Below, in pieces: positions 59,971 to 60,590 of a DNA stretch of 60,590 nucleotides; position 1 is the stretch's first letter; each line of letters begins with the position of its first letter. The DNA lies in NCBI GenBank assembly GCA_937897645.1, contig CALCNV010000064.1, forward strand, positions 1 through 60,590, read 5' to 3'. Origin of the DNA: an uncultured Lysobacteraceae bacterium (GTDB taxonomy: Bacteria > Pseudomonadota > Gammaproteobacteria > Xanthomonadales > Xanthomonadaceae). A program made the translations under genes and the position numbers. The notes under the pieces are model-generated. The model did not search any database and had not been told where the DNA came from. It saw only the letters and a program-made list of their open reading frames with translations.

Positions 59971-60590
59971 TCACTGCTGGCGGAGTGCCTCGATCGGATC
60001 CAGCTGCGAGGCCTTGCGCGCTGGGTAATAACCGAAGAACAGCCCGGTACCGATGGAGAAACCCGCCGCCAATGCGATCACCTGGCCGTTCAGGGCCACC
60101 GGCAGCGAGCCGAACTTGCCCACCAGCAGGGCACCGACGATACCCAGCGCAATGCCTATCGCGCCTCCTATCAACGAGATGAGCATTGCCTCGGCGAGGA
60201 ACTGGCGCTGGATGTCACCCGGTCCTGCACCCACTGCCATGCGCAAGCCAATCTCGCGGATGCGCTCTGTCACAGACACCAGCATGATATTCATGATGCC
60301 GATGCCGCCGACGATCAGTGAGATGGTGGCCACCGCGCCGAGCAGCAACGACATCAGGCGCGTCGTGGCAGTGCGCGTGGCGACGATCTCGGAAATATTG
60401 CGCACGTTGAAATCATCATCTTCGCCAGGCGCGATCTTGTGGCGCTGGCGCAGCAGGGCTTCCACTTCACCCTGCGCATAGGAAAGATCTTTTGCATCGG
60501 TGACGGTCAGCGCGATCTGCATCACCGCGCTGGGCGGCAGACCCATCGCACCGAGCAGGCGACGGCGCGCGGTTTCCAGCGGCACCATCA
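59971..60590 (-). CDS. MacB-type ABC transporter permease (C-terminal part)
   Basis: The readable 205 residues are the C-terminal half of a FtsX/MacB-like permease; the gene runs off the right window edge, so its start is not seen. Visible are a periplasmic end (VRNISEIVATRTATTRLMSL), three spans with LIVGGIGIMNIMLVSVTERI, REIGLRMAVGAGPGDIQRQF and GLFFGYYPARKASQLDPIEA at the end, all FtsX/MacB signatures. With an ATPase gene not in the window it would export or act mechanically on envelope components. Confidence 0.9.
   Translation of the reverse strand, partial: MVPLETARRRLLGAMGLPPSAVMQIALTVTDAKDLSYAQGEVEALLRQRHKIAPGEDDDFNVRNISEIVATRTATTRLMSLLLGAVATISLIVGGIGIMNIMLVSVTERIREIGLRMAVGAGPGDIQRQFLAEAMLISLIGGAIGIALGIVGALLVGKFGSLPVALNGQVIALAAGFSIGTGLFFGYYPARKASQLDPIEALRQQ

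Overview
The window is a stretch of chromosome from a GC-rich gammaproteobacterium, most likely a member of the Xanthomonadaceae (Lysobacter, Pseudoxanthomonas or Stenotrophomonas neighbourhood). This is inferred from the ahpC-ahpF-oxyR order, the lptD-surA-pdxA-rsmA-apaG-apaH cluster, the tandem DUF1631 genes, the UbiH/VisC pair, and the many GTAG-headed palindromes that resemble Stenotrophomonas/Xanthomonas REP elements. No species call is possible from the sequence alone. No tRNA, rRNA, CRISPR array, phage or transposase gene was seen.

Layout. 1-3.5 kb: a one-domain asparaginase homologue, a nested palindromic repeat, sufT, a membrane protein, then a three-gene, AT-richer island carrying two complete integron attC sites and a half site but no integrase (a CALIN). 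3.5-8.5 kb: the pnt transhydrogenase genes on the minus strand, split by an opposite-strand sigma-factor operon (hendecad-repeat protein, sigma factor, DUF3619-like and DUF3106-like proteins). 8.8-13.5 kb: two DUF1631 paralogues. 13.7-20.6 kb: nitroreductase, 5'-3' exonuclease, Nudix, formylglutamate amidohydrolase-like, transglutaminase-like, prolyl aminopeptidase, prmC and a lipoprotein esterase. 20.6-24.5 kb: the peroxide-defence cluster ahpC-ahpF-oxyR with a likely OxyR operator. 24.5-36 kb: rnk, tal, a CapA-like protein, a GST, glnS, a nucleoside deaminase, rlmM, a PhnA-like protein, an SMP-30-like protein, a cupin and unknowns. 36-42 kb: a Tat-exported oxidoreductase, two ubiquinone hydroxylases, an unknown membrane protein, a PduO-type adenosyltransferase and a deacetylase-family protein. 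42-49.6 kb: lptD-surA-pdxA-rsmA-apaG-apaH plus a DUF1287 gene. 49.7-55.4 kb (minus strand): folA, thyA, lgt, two TPM-domain genes, lemA, terC and dgkA. 55.5-60.6 kb: SGNH lipoprotein, secreted subtilase, VOC protein, isoaspartyl peptidase and the end of a MacB-like permease cut by the window edge.

The most striking structure outside the genes is the repeats. At least eleven inverted GTAG...CTAC palindrome pairs (REPIN-like) of several stem sequences lie between genes, one nested inside another. In six genes the TAG stop codon is the TAG of the repeat's own GTAG; two intergenic repeats close both convergent flanking genes. Other repeat families (a 32-bp perfect inverted repeat between ahpC and ahpF with a diverged copy after rsmA, CTCTCCC-type mosaics, and CCCAGCGAACGCTGGG-type hairpins) recur through the window. 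The strongest candidates for an unusual system are the orphan cassette array and the repeat/stop-codon relationship. I saw no clear new defence or biosynthetic system.
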